64,000 nucleotides of DNA, taken from NCBI GenBank assembly GCA_041485285.1, contig JBGPJF010000004.1:1-64000 (forward strand), given 5' to 3'. The notes below the pieces were generated by a model. The model made no database searches. It was given only the letters and a program-made list of their open reading frames with translations, and was not told where the DNA came from. This document shows, piece by piece, positions 9,318-18,474 of the stretch (the first letter of the stretch is position 1; every line of letters begins with the position of its first letter). A program made the translations under genes and the position numbers. This stretch comes from DATEUP01 sp041485285. Lineage in GTDB: Archaea; Thermoplasmatota; DTKX01; DATEUP01.

Positions 9318-9875
9318 CTACTTCTTCGGCCCTTTGCGGGTGACCTCGCGGTCGCCGTCCTGGGTGGCCTTCTCAAGCTTCTTGCGGTGCGCCTCCAGCT
9401 TGGGGCGCAGCGCCACATCACGGATCGCGAGGATTTCCACGGCGAGCAGGGCCGCATTCTCGCCGCGGTCGACGCCCACCGAGCCGACCGGGATGCCCGG
9501 GGGCATCTGGACCGTGGAAAGGAGCGAGTCGAAGGGGACCTTGCCGCCTACTGGCAGCCCGATGACGGGCTTGGTGGTGTGCGCCGCGATCACGCCGGGC
9601 AGCGCCGCGGCCATCCCCGCGACGGCGATGAACACGTCCGCCTTGCTCTCCTCGATGAGTTTCACGAGCGCGCGCGGTGTCCGGTGCGCGGAGCACACGC
9701 GCAACTCGTAGGGGACGCCGAACTCCTCCAGCGTGTCGCACGCCTTGGCGGCGACCTCGATGTCGGTCTTCGAGCCAAGCACAACCAGGACGCTCGCAGC
9801 CAGGCCCCCCGAAGGTAGGGTGGCAGGGGTGGAAGGGGGTTTAGAGGCTTTGGAGGAAAGTTGGCGGAACACCAC
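9318..9875 (-). CDS. purE: N5-carboxyaminoimidazole ribonucleotide mutase (PurE)
   Basis: PurE moves the carboxyl group of N5-CAIR to give CAIR in de novo purine synthesis. The conserved core VLVVLGSKTD, then VCSAHRTP, AVAGMAAALPGV and GLPVGGK, covers the family's substrate-binding loops. The start used is a GTG that directly follows the stop of the upstream zinc-ribbon gene. This gives about 27 extra residues rich in Ser and Pro before the core, so a later non-ATG start is possible. After the core there is a charged, lysine-rich tail of about 25 residues. It is probably cotranscribed with guaAB, 11 bases downstream. Confidence 0.92.
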   Translation of the reverse strand: MVFRQLSSKASKPPSTPATLPSGGLAASVLVVLGSKTDIEVAAKACDTLEEFGVPYELRVCSAHRTPRALVKLIEESKADVFIAVAGMAAALPGVIAAHTTKPVIGLPVGGKVPFDSLLSTVQMPPGIPVGSVGVDRGENAALLAVEILAIRDVALRPKLEAHRKKLEKATQDGDREVTRKGPKK

Positions 9876-9876
9876 A

Positions 9877-10101
9877 TCAGAACGGCAGCGACTCGCGGGC
9901 GTTGGCGTCCATGTCGACCTTCTCCCAGCGGATATCGGCGGGGTCGGACACGACCAGCCGCAGGCACTTCTTGTTGGGGCACGGCGACACGAAGCTGACC
10001 TTCTTCAGGTGGAGGTGCTCGGGCGGCTGGGGCGACGGGGCGTAGGTGACGACCGTGCCGCAGTTGGGGCAGTCGACGGTTGGGATGTAGGAAATCCGCA
10101 T
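9877..10101 (-). CDS. Small zinc-ribbon protein
   Basis: About 74 residues with two cysteine knuckles, CPNCG near residue 11 and CPNKKC near residue 41. They are separated by a beta-rich stretch and would together bind one zinc ion. The family is not recognised. The stop is followed immediately by the purE start, so the gene probably heads the purine operon. A CTTTTATAG box lies about 25 bases upstream, which supports a leaderless start at ATG 10101 or the adjacent GTG 10104. A regulatory, RNA-binding or nucleic-acid-binding role is possible but not shown. Confidence 0.7.
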   Translation of the reverse strand: MRISYIPTVDCPNCGTVVTYAPSPQPPEHLHLKKVSFVSPCPNKKCLRLVVSDPADIRWEKVDMDANARESLPF

Positions 10102-10122
10102 CACGCCGGAATCTCGGCGGCG

Positions 10123-10132
10123 CTATAAAAGG
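10123..10132 (-). promoter_or_regulatory. TATA box of the zinc-ribbon/purE/guaAB cluster
   Basis: On the minus strand this reads CCTTTTATAG, about 25 bases before the start codon at 10101. It is one of the clearest TATA boxes in the window. Confidence 0.65.
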
Positions 10133-10225
10133 ATAGTTTGGGCGCGGCCGGGTGCGCGGGGTGGGCGCTCTTCCTGCCGCGCACGTGGATCGTCGACTTT
10201 TATCCTCTCGGGGCAATAGATCAGG

Positions 10226-10234
10226 GTTAAATAG
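10226..10234 (+). promoter_or_regulatory. TATA-like box of the 1,572-residue surface protein
   Basis: GTTAAATAG lies about 48 bases before the first ATG (10276), which implies a short leader of roughly 20 bases. It repeats the TAAATAG core seen at 7703 and 23384. Confidence 0.5.
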
Positions 10235-10275
10235 CGCCGACCCTTCGGTAGAGCCAGGCAGAGCCAGTTCGCCGG

Positions 10276-13200
10276 ATGTGGCCCATGAACATGGGGTTTG
10301 CGCGCAAGGCGTTCGCTTGGTCGATGGCCGTCGCGGCCGTCACCGCGACGCTGCCGGTCACTTCCTTGTTTGCCGGGGCCGCCCCCGCGCCGCAAGTGGT
10401 CACCGCGAGCGACCTCGTCTTCCCTCAGTTCGGCTCTACGGGCGGCCACTCCTTTGAGTCCACTTCGACCGGGCGCGGGTTCAACACTTCGCAGCTGAAG
10501 TGGCGCTGGCCGATCTCGCTCACCACCGGCTCCTCGGCGGTGGCAAGCTTCGCCTCGGATGTGCGCTTGAACAACACGACCTCCTCGCCCGACGTCCTGG
10601 GGGTCGTGTGGGGGTACCCCAACCCGGGCGTGCCCGGCACGAGCCTCGTGTGGATCGGAGCGGGCAACAACGGGACGATCATGTGGTCCTACCCGATCGT
10701 CGGAAGCGTCTTCGCTACGCCCGTGGCGGCCGACCTCAACAACGACGGGAAAATGGACGTGGTGGTGCGCGCGGACAACGGCTTCATGCAGGCCTTGACT
10801 CCCGACATCACATGGGACGGCTCGAATTGGCTCTACCCCCCCGTTTCGAACGTGACGCAACTCCAGGCCCAGCAGTTGTGGAACGTCTCGCTGCAAGGCG
10901 CGGCTTCCGGGGACAACAACCTCTCGACGCCGATCGCCGCCAACCTCGTGGGCTCGGCGGCCCCCGAAGTGCTTGCGCCCGCGGGCGACCGGCTCTACCT
11001 CCTCGACGGCGCAAGCGGGGGCGAGATCCGCAATGTGACGGTGGACGGCACGATCGTGTCGGCCCCGACCGTGGGCGTGTCGGGCGGAAGCGCGCGCGTC
11101 TATGTCGCTTCGACGAACCGGACGGCAGCAAACGTGTCGACGGTCCGCTCCGAGTTCATCCTCAGCGCATTCGACGGGAGCCTCAACTTCCTTTGGAATG
11201 CGACCTTCTTCGAGAGCTACGACACTTCGCTTGCCTACAAGTCGCTCGACCTCCAGCTGCCGTCGCCCGCCTCCGGCGACCTGGACGGCGGGGGGACGGC
11301 CAACGACCTCGCGCTCGTCACCCCGTACGAGAATTCGGTCGCACACCTGCGCATCTTCTACAACGGCTCGAATTCGCCGAGCGTGAACGTCAGCCTCCTT
11401 GGCCTCACCGGGTCGGCCCCAGCCGTCGCCGACCTCGACGGCGACGGGAAGGCGGAGATTGTGGCGCTCTCCTACCTGCCGGGCACGCCGATCAGCGCGC
11501 CCAACTCGCAGGCCTATGTGGAGGTCTTCGCGGGCAACGGGACGAGGATTTGGAACGCCACCGTGGATGAGGTCCCGGGCCCGCCGCGCGAGAACACGCT
11601 TGCGCCGCCAGCCATCGCCGACCTCAACAACGACGGCGTCAAAGACGTCGTGGCGTTCCTCAGCGACGGCGCGACCGAGGTGCGCTCGGGCACGAACGGG
11701 TCGCGCATCCTGCGCAACCAGGCGTTCGACCAGGCCACGCCGACCGAATTTAGCGGCCCCTGCGTGGCCGACCTCGACAAGGACGGGTTCCTCGACATCA
11801 CCGGGAACGCCGCGGCGGTGAGTTTCGCGATGGCCGACCTCCACCTCAACGCGTCGGACATCGGGCTCAACAACACGCAGCCCGAACAGTTCGAGGACGT
11901 GCAGGTGACCGCCACCGTGCACAACGGCGGGAACGCGCTTGCCTCCAACGTGACCGTGGCGTTCTTGGATGGGACGGCGATGCTCAACCAAACGACGCTT
12001 CCCGTGATCCTCGCGGGCGGGTCGGCCCAGGCGCTCGTGAACCTGAACTTCTCGTCGGGCGGGCCGCGGTCGCTGCGCGTGGTGGCCGACGCCAACCACA
12101 CGGTGGAGGAGCTTGACGAGAGCAACAACACCGCGACGCTGACGGTGGATGTGACCTCGCTCTACGGGTTCCGGTTCGAGTCGCCCGTGAACCGGACAGC
12201 GGTGCAGCCGGGGTTCGCCTACGCCTTCATCCTGAACGCAATCTCGGAGGGCACGGGGGACAACCTCGTCAACCTCAGCGTCGGGACGCTGCCCGTGAAC
12301 TGGATCGCGAGCCTTGCTCCGACGAACCTCACGCTCGCACCCGCGGGAACCTCGGGCGACTCGAACACCTCCTTCTTCTCGGTGACCACGGACGTGTCGG
12401 TCGGGGTCGGCGCCTACGACATCGAGGTGGCCGGGGTCTCGGCGAACAACTCGCGCAACACCGCGAAGATCGTGTTCACGGTGATCATCGGAGGCCAGTA
12501 CGGCGCGTCGCTCTTCCCCAAGTCGGGCGCGCAGAACGTGACAGCGGGGGACACGGCGATCTACACGCTGGAGGTCATCAACGCAGGGAACTCCCCGGAC
12601 ACGTTCGACTTCACGACGACGAGCGCCCCGGCAGGGTGGACCGTCACGCTCACGCGGGCGACCTCGCCGCCGCTCCAGCCCAATGGGCGCACGACCTTCT
12701 CGGTGACGGTCCGCTCCCCGAACGCGGCCGCGCAGGGCGACAACGCGACGGTCACCCTCACGGCGCGCTCGCAGAACGACACCGCCAAGAATGACACGGC
12801 CGTGTTCGTCACCACGGTCGTGGTGCCGGACCTTGTCGTCGACGCGATCCAGTTCTTCCGCGCGTGCGCGGGCGAGGCGTTCTTCGGCGCCCCGAGCCTG
12901 ATCCAAGGCGAGAACTCGAGGATTCAGGTCACGGTGCGCAACGCCGCCGAGAACGCGCAGGTGTCGAGCCTGCGCGTGCGGTTCTGGGTCGAAGGCACCT
13001 TTACCGATGTGCCCACGACGATCGGCCCCGACGGGCTCGGCTACGCGAACTACACCTACGCGTACACGGCCGGCGGGGCCAAGACCGTGACCGCCGACGT
13101 CGACCCCGGCGACCTGATCTCGGAGCTCTCGGAGTCGAACAACCAGCTCACCGGCCAGGTGACCGTGAAGGACCCGTCGCCCATCGGCGACATCACGGTC

Positions 13201-14994
13201 GCGGGCTTCGTCTACAAGAACGGCGCGGGCGTCTCCGGCGCGACGGTCACGATCTCGAATGCCGCGCGCGGGACGAGCGCGGCCGCGACGGCCGGATCGG
13301 GGGGCAACTACAGCGCCTCCTTCACCGCGGCCCAGTTCAGGGATGGCGACGCGCTGCGGCTCGACGCCACCGACGGCCTCGACATCGGCAATGCCACGGC
13401 CTGCGCCTACTCGGAGGACATCCAAGTCGTCCGCTACATCACGCTCGGCCTGCCCTCGCCCTACGACTTCCTGCTCACGCCGTCGGGGGCAACGAGCGGC
13501 GAAGCCGTGCCGGGCGCGAACGTCACCTACGGCCTCACGCTCACGAACCGCGGTCCCTACAACAACACCGTCCTTCTGTCGCTCTTCGGGACGTGGCAGT
13601 CGCGCGTGGAGGACGTGAGCGGCACGTCGGTGTCGGCGGTCCTCCTTGCGCCAAACGGCTCGGCCGCGCTGCAGGTCACCGTCTTCGTCCCGGCGGGCAC
13701 CGCACCCGGGATCGCCGACACGACTACGCTTCGGGCAAGTGCCGCGGCCGACCCCGCCCGCGCGCGCAACGTCACCGTCCGCACGACGGCGGGCGTGCTG
13801 CGCTCGCTCACGATCACCGCGGAGGCAAGCGCGGGCAGCGCGCTTGCCGGCACCAACCTCACCTTGAACTTGACGGTCGCCAACGCCGGAAACGGCGAGG
13901 AGAACCTGAGCCTCACCTCGACGTGCGAGGGCCCCGCGCCGTGCATTACATGGGTGTCCCTGGACAAGCCGACCTTGACGCTGGCCTCCGGCGTCCCCGG
14001 CCCGGCCACCGCCACGCTTCGCGTCGCCGCCAACGCCGTCGGCGGGCGCTACACGGTCAACTTCACCGTGGCCGCCTCCAACGATTCGTCGGTGGTCGCC
14101 CGCACGACCTTCGCGCTCACGGCGATCGAAGTGCGCTACGACTTCACCGTCTCGGGGGCCTCGAGCATGCGCCTTGTCCCGAACGAGGTGCGCTCGCTCA
14201 ATCTCACGCTCACCAACCGCGGCACGGTCGAGGACAGCTACACGGCCACCGTCGCGGCCGGGACGCACGGGTTTGAAATAACGCTCGACCCGGGCGCTGC
14301 GCTCGTGGCCCTGCTGACCCTTGGCCCGGGTCAAAGCGCACCCGTCACCCTGAACGTCAAGAGCCCCGAGGCGGTGGACATCGAGGCCTACCCGATCGAC
14401 ATCGTGTTCGAATCGGTCACGGAGCCCATCCAGCGGCTCGTGACGGTAAGCGCAACGGTGGGCACGATCTACGACTTCAGCCTCGACTCCGTGCGCCTTT
14501 CGGGGGCGCCCGAGGTCGGCAAGGAGATCCAGATTTTCGCGACGGTGTCGAACACGGGCAGCCACGACTTCACGGGCACGATCGAGGTGCGCCTGTGGAT
14601 CGCGGGCGAAGTGATCGCGACGGCGTCGGTGCGCAGCCTCGGCGTGGGGCGCTCGGAGACGGTCGCGTTCCGGTGGACGCCGCGCACGGCGGGCGAAGTC
14701 AACATTACCGTCGATGTGAACCGCGTGGCGGGGTCAGCGTACTACGAGTCGTCGTTTACGAACAACAAGCAGAGCCTGGCCCCCCTGGTCACCCCTGCGC
14801 AAGCCGGCGGGTTCCTCGCGGAGCGGGGGATCCTTCTGTTTCTTGTCGCCGGCGTGGTGATCCTCCTTGTTGCTGCCGCCGTGTCGAAGCGCAAGGTGCC
14901 GGGCGAGGAGCCGCCGCAAGACGACGAGAAGGCGCAGGAAGAGAGCGAAGAGCGCCGCAAGGGGAAGGAAAGCGGCGGGATCGGGCGCATTTAG
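10276..14994 (+). CDS. Very large surface protein: FG-GAP propeller, CARDB/NEW3 repeats, membrane anchor
   Basis: A protein of 1,572 residues (ATG 10285 or 10291 are alternatives) with a signal peptide around FAWSMAVAAVTATLP. The first 530 residues hold FG-GAP/VCBS-type calcium-loop blades with D-x-(N/D)-x-D-G cores such as DLNNDGKMDV, DLDGDGKAEI and DLNNDGVKDV. CARDB-like domains follow near residues 535-630 and 855-960, then a carboxypeptidase-regulatory-like segment near 975-1060 (GVSGATVTISN). NEW3-type domains and a last CARDB-like domain follow to about 1500. One transmembrane helix (about 1515-1535) and a highly charged Glu/Lys tail end the protein. It is rich in N-x-S/T sites. It is probably a calcium-stabilised cell-surface protein of unknown ligand. 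Confidence 0.85.
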   Translation: MWPMNMGFARKAFAWSMAVAAVTATLPVTSLFAGAAPAPQVVTASDLVFPQFGSTGGHSFESTSTGRGFNTSQLKWRWPISLTTGSSAVASFASDVRLNNTTSSPDVLGVVWGYPNPGVPGTSLVWIGAGNNGTIMWSYPIVGSVFATPVAADLNNDGKMDVVVRADNGFMQALTPDITWDGSNWLYPPVSNVTQLQAQQLWNVSLQGAASGDNNLSTPIAANLVGSAAPEVLAPAGDRLYLLDGASGGEIRNVTVDGTIVSAPTVGVSGGSARVYVASTNRTAANVSTVRSEFILSAFDGSLNFLWNATFFESYDTSLAYKSLDLQLPSPASGDLDGGGTANDLALVTPYENSVAHLRIFYNGSNSPSVNVSLLGLTGSAPAVADLDGDGKAEIVALSYLPGTPISAPNSQAYVEVFAGNGTRIWNATVDEVPGPPRENTLAPPAIADLNNDGVKDVVAFLSDGATEVRSGTNGSRILRNQAFDQATPTEFSGPCVADLDKDGFLDITGNAAAVSFAMADLHLNASDIGLNNTQPEQFEDVQVTATVHNGGNALASNVTVAFLDGTAMLNQTTLPVILAGGSAQALVNLNFSSGGPRSLRVVADANHTVEELDESNNTATLTVDVTSLYGFRFESPVNRTAVQPGFAYAFILNAISEGTGDNLVNLSVGTLPVNWIASLAPTNLTLAPAGTSGDSNTSFFSVTTDVSVGVGAYDIEVAGVSANNSRNTAKIVFTVIIGGQYGASLFPKSGAQNVTAGDTAIYTLEVINAGNSPDTFDFTTTSAPAGWTVTLTRATSPPLQPNGRTTFSVTVRSPNAAAQGDNATVTLTARSQNDTAKNDTAVFVTTVVVPDLVVDAIQFFRACAGEAFFGAPSLIQGENSRIQVTVRNAAENAQVSSLRVRFWVEGTFTDVPTTIGPDGLGYANYTYAYTAGGAKTVTADVDPGDLISELSESNNQLTGQVTVKDPSPIGDITVAGFVYKNGAGVSGATVTISNAARGTSAAATAGSGGNYSASFTAAQFRDGDALRLDATDGLDIGNATACAYSEDIQVVRYITLGLPSPYDFLLTPSGATSGEAVPGANVTYGLTLTNRGPYNNTVLLSLFGTWQSRVEDVSGTSVSAVLLAPNGSAALQVTVFVPAGTAPGIADTTTLRASAAADPARARNVTVRTTAGVLRSLTITAEASAGSALAGTNLTLNLTVANAGNGEENLSLTSTCEGPAPCITWVSLDKPTLTLASGVPGPATATLRVAANAVGGRYTVNFTVAASNDSSVVARTTFALTAIEVRYDFTVSGASSMRLVPNEVRSLNLTLTNRGTVEDSYTATVAAGTHGFEITLDPGAALVALLTLGPGQSAPVTLNVKSPEAVDIEAYPIDIVFESVTEPIQRLVTVSATVGTIYDFSLDSVRLSGAPEVGKEIQIFATVSNTGSHDFTGTIEVRLWIAGEVIATASVRSLGVGRSETVAFRWTPRTAGEVNITVDVNRVAGSAYYESSFTNNKQSLAPLVTPAQAGGFLAERGILLFLVAGVVILLVAAAVSKRKVPGEEPPQDDEKAQEESEERRKGKESGGIGRI

Positions 14995-15032
14995 GCGGCC
15001 CCCGCGGACGGCTCTTTGGGACAAAGTGCAGG

Positions 15033-15040
15033 CTTAATAC
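15033..15040 (+). promoter_or_regulatory. TATA-like box of the Asp-box propeller gene
   Basis: CTTAATAC lies 31 bases before the ATG at 15064, consistent with a leaderless or nearly leaderless transcript. Confidence 0.5.
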
Positions 15041-15063
15041 GCAGGCAGGCGCTCGATGGCCCG

Positions 15064-16443
15064 ATGCCCCTTCCCAAATTGCCCAACTTGAAGATCCGCA
15101 TCCCGGCGCTGCGCCTGCCGAAGAACCTGCCCGGGACACGCAAGCAACAGTTCGGGGGCATTTCGCTTGTGGTGATTCTTCTGCTTGCGGGGTTCGGCAT
15201 TGAAGTCGCCTCGGGCCCGAACCACGGCCCGCAGGTCCCGGGCGGCAGTGTCGTGCTCCCGCCGGGTGTGCGGTGGGGCGCGGATGTCGACCTCCACGGC
15301 GAGGGCTACGAGCCGGGCCTTGCCGCCGACTCGACGGGCGCGCTCTACTACACCGCGCACAAGGACCAGAGCGACCGGTCGTCGTACCCGTACAAGGCGT
15401 CGTGGTTCATGGTCTCCACCGACAATGGGGAAACCTGGGCCTCGCCGACGCAGCCGTTCCCGCTCGGGGCGAAGTGGCAGTACTATGTGGGGGACGAGGG
15501 TGACATCGCCGTCGATTCGCGGGACTACGTCTACTTCGTCGACACCTTCCTGCTCGACAACCACCTCCACGTCTGGGCCGACCAGGGCGTCTGGCAGTAC
15601 TCGGAGCACATCCAGAAGACGGTGGGGCTCGACGACCGGCCGTGGATCACGGCGCAGGGCAACGGGATCCTCCACTACCTTGGCAACAACGGCAACGAGG
15701 TCAATGGCGGGCGCTACTGGTATTACCGGTCGGCAAACGGCGGGAGGACCTGGACCACGGGAGACCCGGTCCCGGGCAACGGGTGGGCGGAGCTCGACGC
15801 CGAGCGCAACGGCGACCACGTGTATGTGGTCGACGAAAGCGAGATCGATACGGAGGCGGACATCCGCGTGTGGATCTCGGATGACCAAGGGCTAAGCTGG
15901 GACTGGGCGAACCCCGTCATCATCGGCCACCGCAACGGCACGGGGAGCGCGTACCCGCTCATCACGACGGGCGACAACGGCATCGTGTTCGCGCTGTGGA
16001 ACGACATCACCGACGGCGAGGCCAACGGGACACACATCTTCGTTGCGAAGAGCACGGACTACGGCGCGACCTGGAATTCGTCGGAGATCACGCCGTTCAA
16101 GATGTACTCGTACTACCAGTCGATCACGGTGGACTCGACGGGGACGCTCGGCGTGGCCTTCTATGGGACGCCCGATGTCCCGGTCAATGCCAACTCGACG
16201 TGGTGGCTGTACGGCGCGATGCTGAGGAACGCCGACATCACGAACTTCACGGGGAATACCACGTTCAACTTCACGAAGGCGAGTCCCGACAATGTATTCG
16301 TGGGAGCGCGTGTCGACGCGCTCGGGGACCTGTTCGAGAGCGCGATCACGCCGGATGGGGCGTACAACATCGCGTACGAGCGCCGCGATGTCGCGGCGCA
16401 GAAGCGGTGGCTGTTCTTCGTGCGCGGGATGCTGCCGGATTAG
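15064..16443 (+). CDS. Membrane-anchored sialidase-fold (BNR/Asp-box) beta-propeller protein
   Basis: About 459 residues from ATG 15064. A basic N-terminus is followed by a single signal-anchor helix (SLVVILLLAGFGIEV), so the body is probably outside the cell. At least four Asp-box motifs of the form S-x-D-x-G-x-(T/S)-W are visible: STDNGETW, SANGGRTW (degenerate), SDDQGLSW and STDYGATW, spaced as in six-bladed sialidase-type propellers. Asp boxes are structural, and I do not see the arginine triad that would support true sialidase activity. The gene follows the giant surface protein and may share its function. The stop overlaps the convergent neighbour by four bases. Confidence 0.8.
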   Translation: MPLPKLPNLKIRIPALRLPKNLPGTRKQQFGGISLVVILLLAGFGIEVASGPNHGPQVPGGSVVLPPGVRWGADVDLHGEGYEPGLAADSTGALYYTAHKDQSDRSSYPYKASWFMVSTDNGETWASPTQPFPLGAKWQYYVGDEGDIAVDSRDYVYFVDTFLLDNHLHVWADQGVWQYSEHIQKTVGLDDRPWITAQGNGILHYLGNNGNEVNGGRYWYYRSANGGRTWTTGDPVPGNGWAELDAERNGDHVYVVDESEIDTEADIRVWISDDQGLSWDWANPVIIGHRNGTGSAYPLITTGDNGIVFALWNDITDGEANGTHIFVAKSTDYGATWNSSEITPFKMYSYYQSITVDSTGTLGVAFYGTPDVPVNANSTWWLYGAMLRNADITNFTGNTTFNFTKASPDNVFVGARVDALGDLFESAITPDGAYNIAYERRDVAAQKRWLFFVRGMLPD

Positions 16444-16931
16444 CGCGGGACTTCCGTGGCGGGCCCGCGTTCCCGTTCAGCATCGTCCGCCACATGGGCG
16501 ACTTTGATCCCCGAGGGGGCGGTGCCGGAGCCTTTCGCGCTCTTCGCCTCCGCGAGAGCCTCCTTGACCGCGCTCTCGAGCTCCGGGGTAAGTTCGATGC
16601 TGCCCGAGAGCTTCTCGACATGGCCGTCCTTGGATACGCGGACGACATTGGAGTAGCCCGACCTCTTTCGGCTCACTTCCCAACCGGTTGCGCCCGCAAG
16701 TGCGATCCCCGGCAACGAAAGGAGAGTCCCGACGAGCGCGCCGCCCGGGTTCCCATGGGCCATCTCGGTGAACGCGATGTAGAGGAACCCCACGCTCCAG
16801 AATGCCCCCAACCCGATGGCAATCGCCCATCCGGCGGGGCCATCCGGGAGCTTCGGGTTGGTGTAAACCACGGTGGGCGGTTCAAGCCGGCGCACATCCA
16901 ATTTCCGGTGATTGGCAGGGTGGCAGACCAT
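16440..16931 (-). CDS. Hypothetical two-helix membrane protein
   Basis: 163 residues. Two hydrophobic segments, at about residues 33-55 and 62-82, form a hairpin. The soluble C-terminal half has a short strand-rich segment (VVRVSKDGHVEKLSGS) and a long Ala/Glu helix. I recognise no family. It is transcribed divergently from the YchF gene and shares with it a single AT-rich promoter element. The start is the first ATG, about 22 bases from that element. The 3' end overlaps the convergent Asp-box protein gene by four bases. Confidence 0.6.
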   Translation of the reverse strand: MVCHPANHRKLDVRRLEPPTVVYTNPKLPDGPAGWAIAIGLGAFWSVGFLYIAFTEMAHGNPGGALVGTLLSLPGIALAGATGWEVSRKRSGYSNVVRVSKDGHVEKLSGSIELTPELESAVKEALAEAKSAKGSGTAPSGIKVAHVADDAERERGPATEVPR

Positions 16932-16948
16932 GAACCTCGCGGGCAGGT

Positions 16949-16959
16949 CGAAGACTATT
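16949..16959. promoter_or_regulatory. Candidate shared divergent TATA element
   Basis: The element reads GACTATTTC on the plus strand and GAAATAGTC on the minus strand. It lies about 22 bases before the minus-strand start at 16931 and about 34 bases before the plus-strand start at 16988, so one element may serve both genes. Confidence 0.4.
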
Positions 16960-16987
16960 TCTCGCGTGCGCCGCCTCGTGGGAAGGC

Positions 16988-18181
16988 ATGATGGAAGCGG
17001 GCGTGGTAGGCAAGCCCAATGTGGGCAAGTCCACTTTTTTCGCCGCCGCGACCCTCCAGAATGTCGCGATCGCGAATTACCCGTTCACGACGATCAAGGC
17101 CAACCGCGGCTCGGCCTATGTCCGCGCGCCCTGCCCGCACGTCGCGTTCGGAAAGCCGTGCAACCCGGTGAACTCGGCCTGCGACAACGGCACGCGGCTC
17201 ATCCCTGTGGAGCTCATCGATGTGGCGGGCCTGGTGAAGGGAGCCCACGCGGGGAAAGGGCAGGGAAACCAGTTCCTCGATGACCTGCGGCAAGCCGCGG
17301 TCCTCATCCACATCGTGGACGCCGCCGGCGCGACCGATGGGGACGGCAACATGGCGCCTGCCGGCAGCCACGACCCTGTGGAGGATCTCGAGTTCCTCGA
17401 AGACGAAATCCACCGGTGGCTCGCGGGGATCATTGCCAAGGGCTGGGAGCGCACCCACCGGCTCGTCGAGCTCGAGGGCCAGAAGATCGAGGCGGCCATC
17501 CACGAAAAGGTGGGGAGCCTCGGGTTCACGCGCTTCCAAACGAGCGCAGCGCTACGCGAATGCCAGCTGCCGGCAAAGCCGTCGGTCTGGAAGGACGCCG
17601 AATTCATGAGACTCGCGCGGTCGCTGCAGCGACAGGGCAAACCGATCATCATCGCCGCCAACAAGTGCGACCTCGTGGGGAAGGAGACGATCGCGTATCT
17701 CAAGGAGGTCGAAAAGGCCGACGTCTTCCCGGTGGCTTCCGAGATGGAGCTCGCGCTGCGCCGCGCGGACAAGGCGGGCGTGATCAAGTACCCGCTCGGG
17801 GGCGGGGACTTCCAGATCGTGCAGCCCGCGAAGCTCACGCCGCTCCAGGTGAAGGGCTTGGAGAAGATCCGCGAGTTCCTGAAGCTCTGGGGGACGACCG
17901 GCGTTCAACGCATCCTCGAACACGCCGTGTTCGAGCGCCTCAAGCTGATCCCGGTATACCCGGTCGAAGATGAGACGAAGTGGACCGACAAGGACGGAAA
18001 CGTGCTCCCCCACGCGCACCTCGTCCCTGATGGGGCGACCGCGCGCGACCTCGCGTTCAAGGTGCACACGGACCTCGGGCAACACTTCATCCGCGCGATC
18101 GACGCGAAGCACAGGCGCGTCGTGAGCGCCGACCACAAGCTCGTCGCGGGCGATGTCATCAAGATCGTGGCGAACCGGTAA
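16988..18181 (+). CDS. ychF: YchF/OLA1-family P-loop NTPase with C-terminal TGS domain
   Basis: This 397-residue Obg-related NTPase is a translation-associated ATPase/GTPase that binds ribosomes in other organisms. The Walker A motif GKPNVGKST is near residue 8. The switch region and G3 motif follow (DVAGLVKGA, with A before G). The G4 motif is NKCD near residue 219, where bacterial YchF has altered specificity. The last 65 residues form the TGS domain, ending in AGDVIKIVANR. The start is ATG 16988 or ATG 16991. A second, diverged copy of the final 47 codons lies about 1.05 kb downstream in the same orientation. Confidence 0.92.
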   Translation: MMEAGVVGKPNVGKSTFFAAATLQNVAIANYPFTTIKANRGSAYVRAPCPHVAFGKPCNPVNSACDNGTRLIPVELIDVAGLVKGAHAGKGQGNQFLDDLRQAAVLIHIVDAAGATDGDGNMAPAGSHDPVEDLEFLEDEIHRWLAGIIAKGWERTHRLVELEGQKIEAAIHEKVGSLGFTRFQTSAALRECQLPAKPSVWKDAEFMRLARSLQRQGKPIIIAANKCDLVGKETIAYLKEVEKADVFPVASEMELALRRADKAGVIKYPLGGGDFQIVQPAKLTPLQVKGLEKIREFLKLWGTTGVQRILEHAVFERLKLIPVYPVEDETKWTDKDGNVLPHAHLVPDGATARDLAFKVHTDLGQHFIRAIDAKHRRVVSADHKLVAGDVIKIVANR

Positions 18182-18474
18182 GCGGCCCCATCAGAAAGTG
18201 GCCGGGGGTCGGCTCTCGAGGCACGCCAGGGTGCCTCGATTCTCGCGAACCCCGCGGTAACGGGGGGCACCCGGGTGATTTCAACGAAGTACGACCGGGC
18301 GGAATCCCCGAAGGCGACCAGCATCAACGAGGGCTCGTTGAAAGAGAGCATCAGTTTGACAACCCGATCGAGCTTCTCCCCAAGCGGGAGCAATTGCCGA
18401 AGGCGCGCCCAGGCCGCCTTGGCCCAGCCAACGAGCTATTAGACGAGGCGATACGCCTCCAGCGCAAATCTCAT
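18182..18474 (-). pseudogene. Degraded gene behind the SRPBCC gene (tandem in-frame stops, lost 3' end)
   Basis: The ATG at 18474 overlaps the stop of the upstream SRPBCC gene as ATGA, the usual sign of translational coupling. After 11 codons (MRFALEAYRLV) come two adjacent stops, TAA TAG. The same frame then runs on with GC-rich third positions and protein-like sequence: WAKAAWARLRQLLPLGEKLD, then a hydrophobic segment with SLMLVAFGD and SYFVEITRVPP. No stop occurs before it runs antisense into the ychF 3' end, so the native terminus seems lost. The family is not recognised. It could instead be a very short leader peptide followed by noise, but the coding signature after the stops argues for a broken gene. 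Confidence 0.45.

Noticed and set aside
10123..14565. A very long open frame (about 1,480 codons) antisense to the giant surface-protein gene
   Set aside because: It is Arg/His/Gly-rich with no domain, signal or motif. It mirrors the codon structure of the real gene, a common artefact in GC-rich DNA.
15064..16443. A true sialidase
   Set aside because: Only structural Asp boxes are seen. The arginine triad and the nucleophilic Tyr/Glu pair of sialidases cannot be identified.
18439..18444. Readthrough or a recoded residue at TAA TAG
   Set aside because: Two adjacent stops are very unlikely to be recoded, and the frame also lacks its own 3' end, so a broken gene is simpler.
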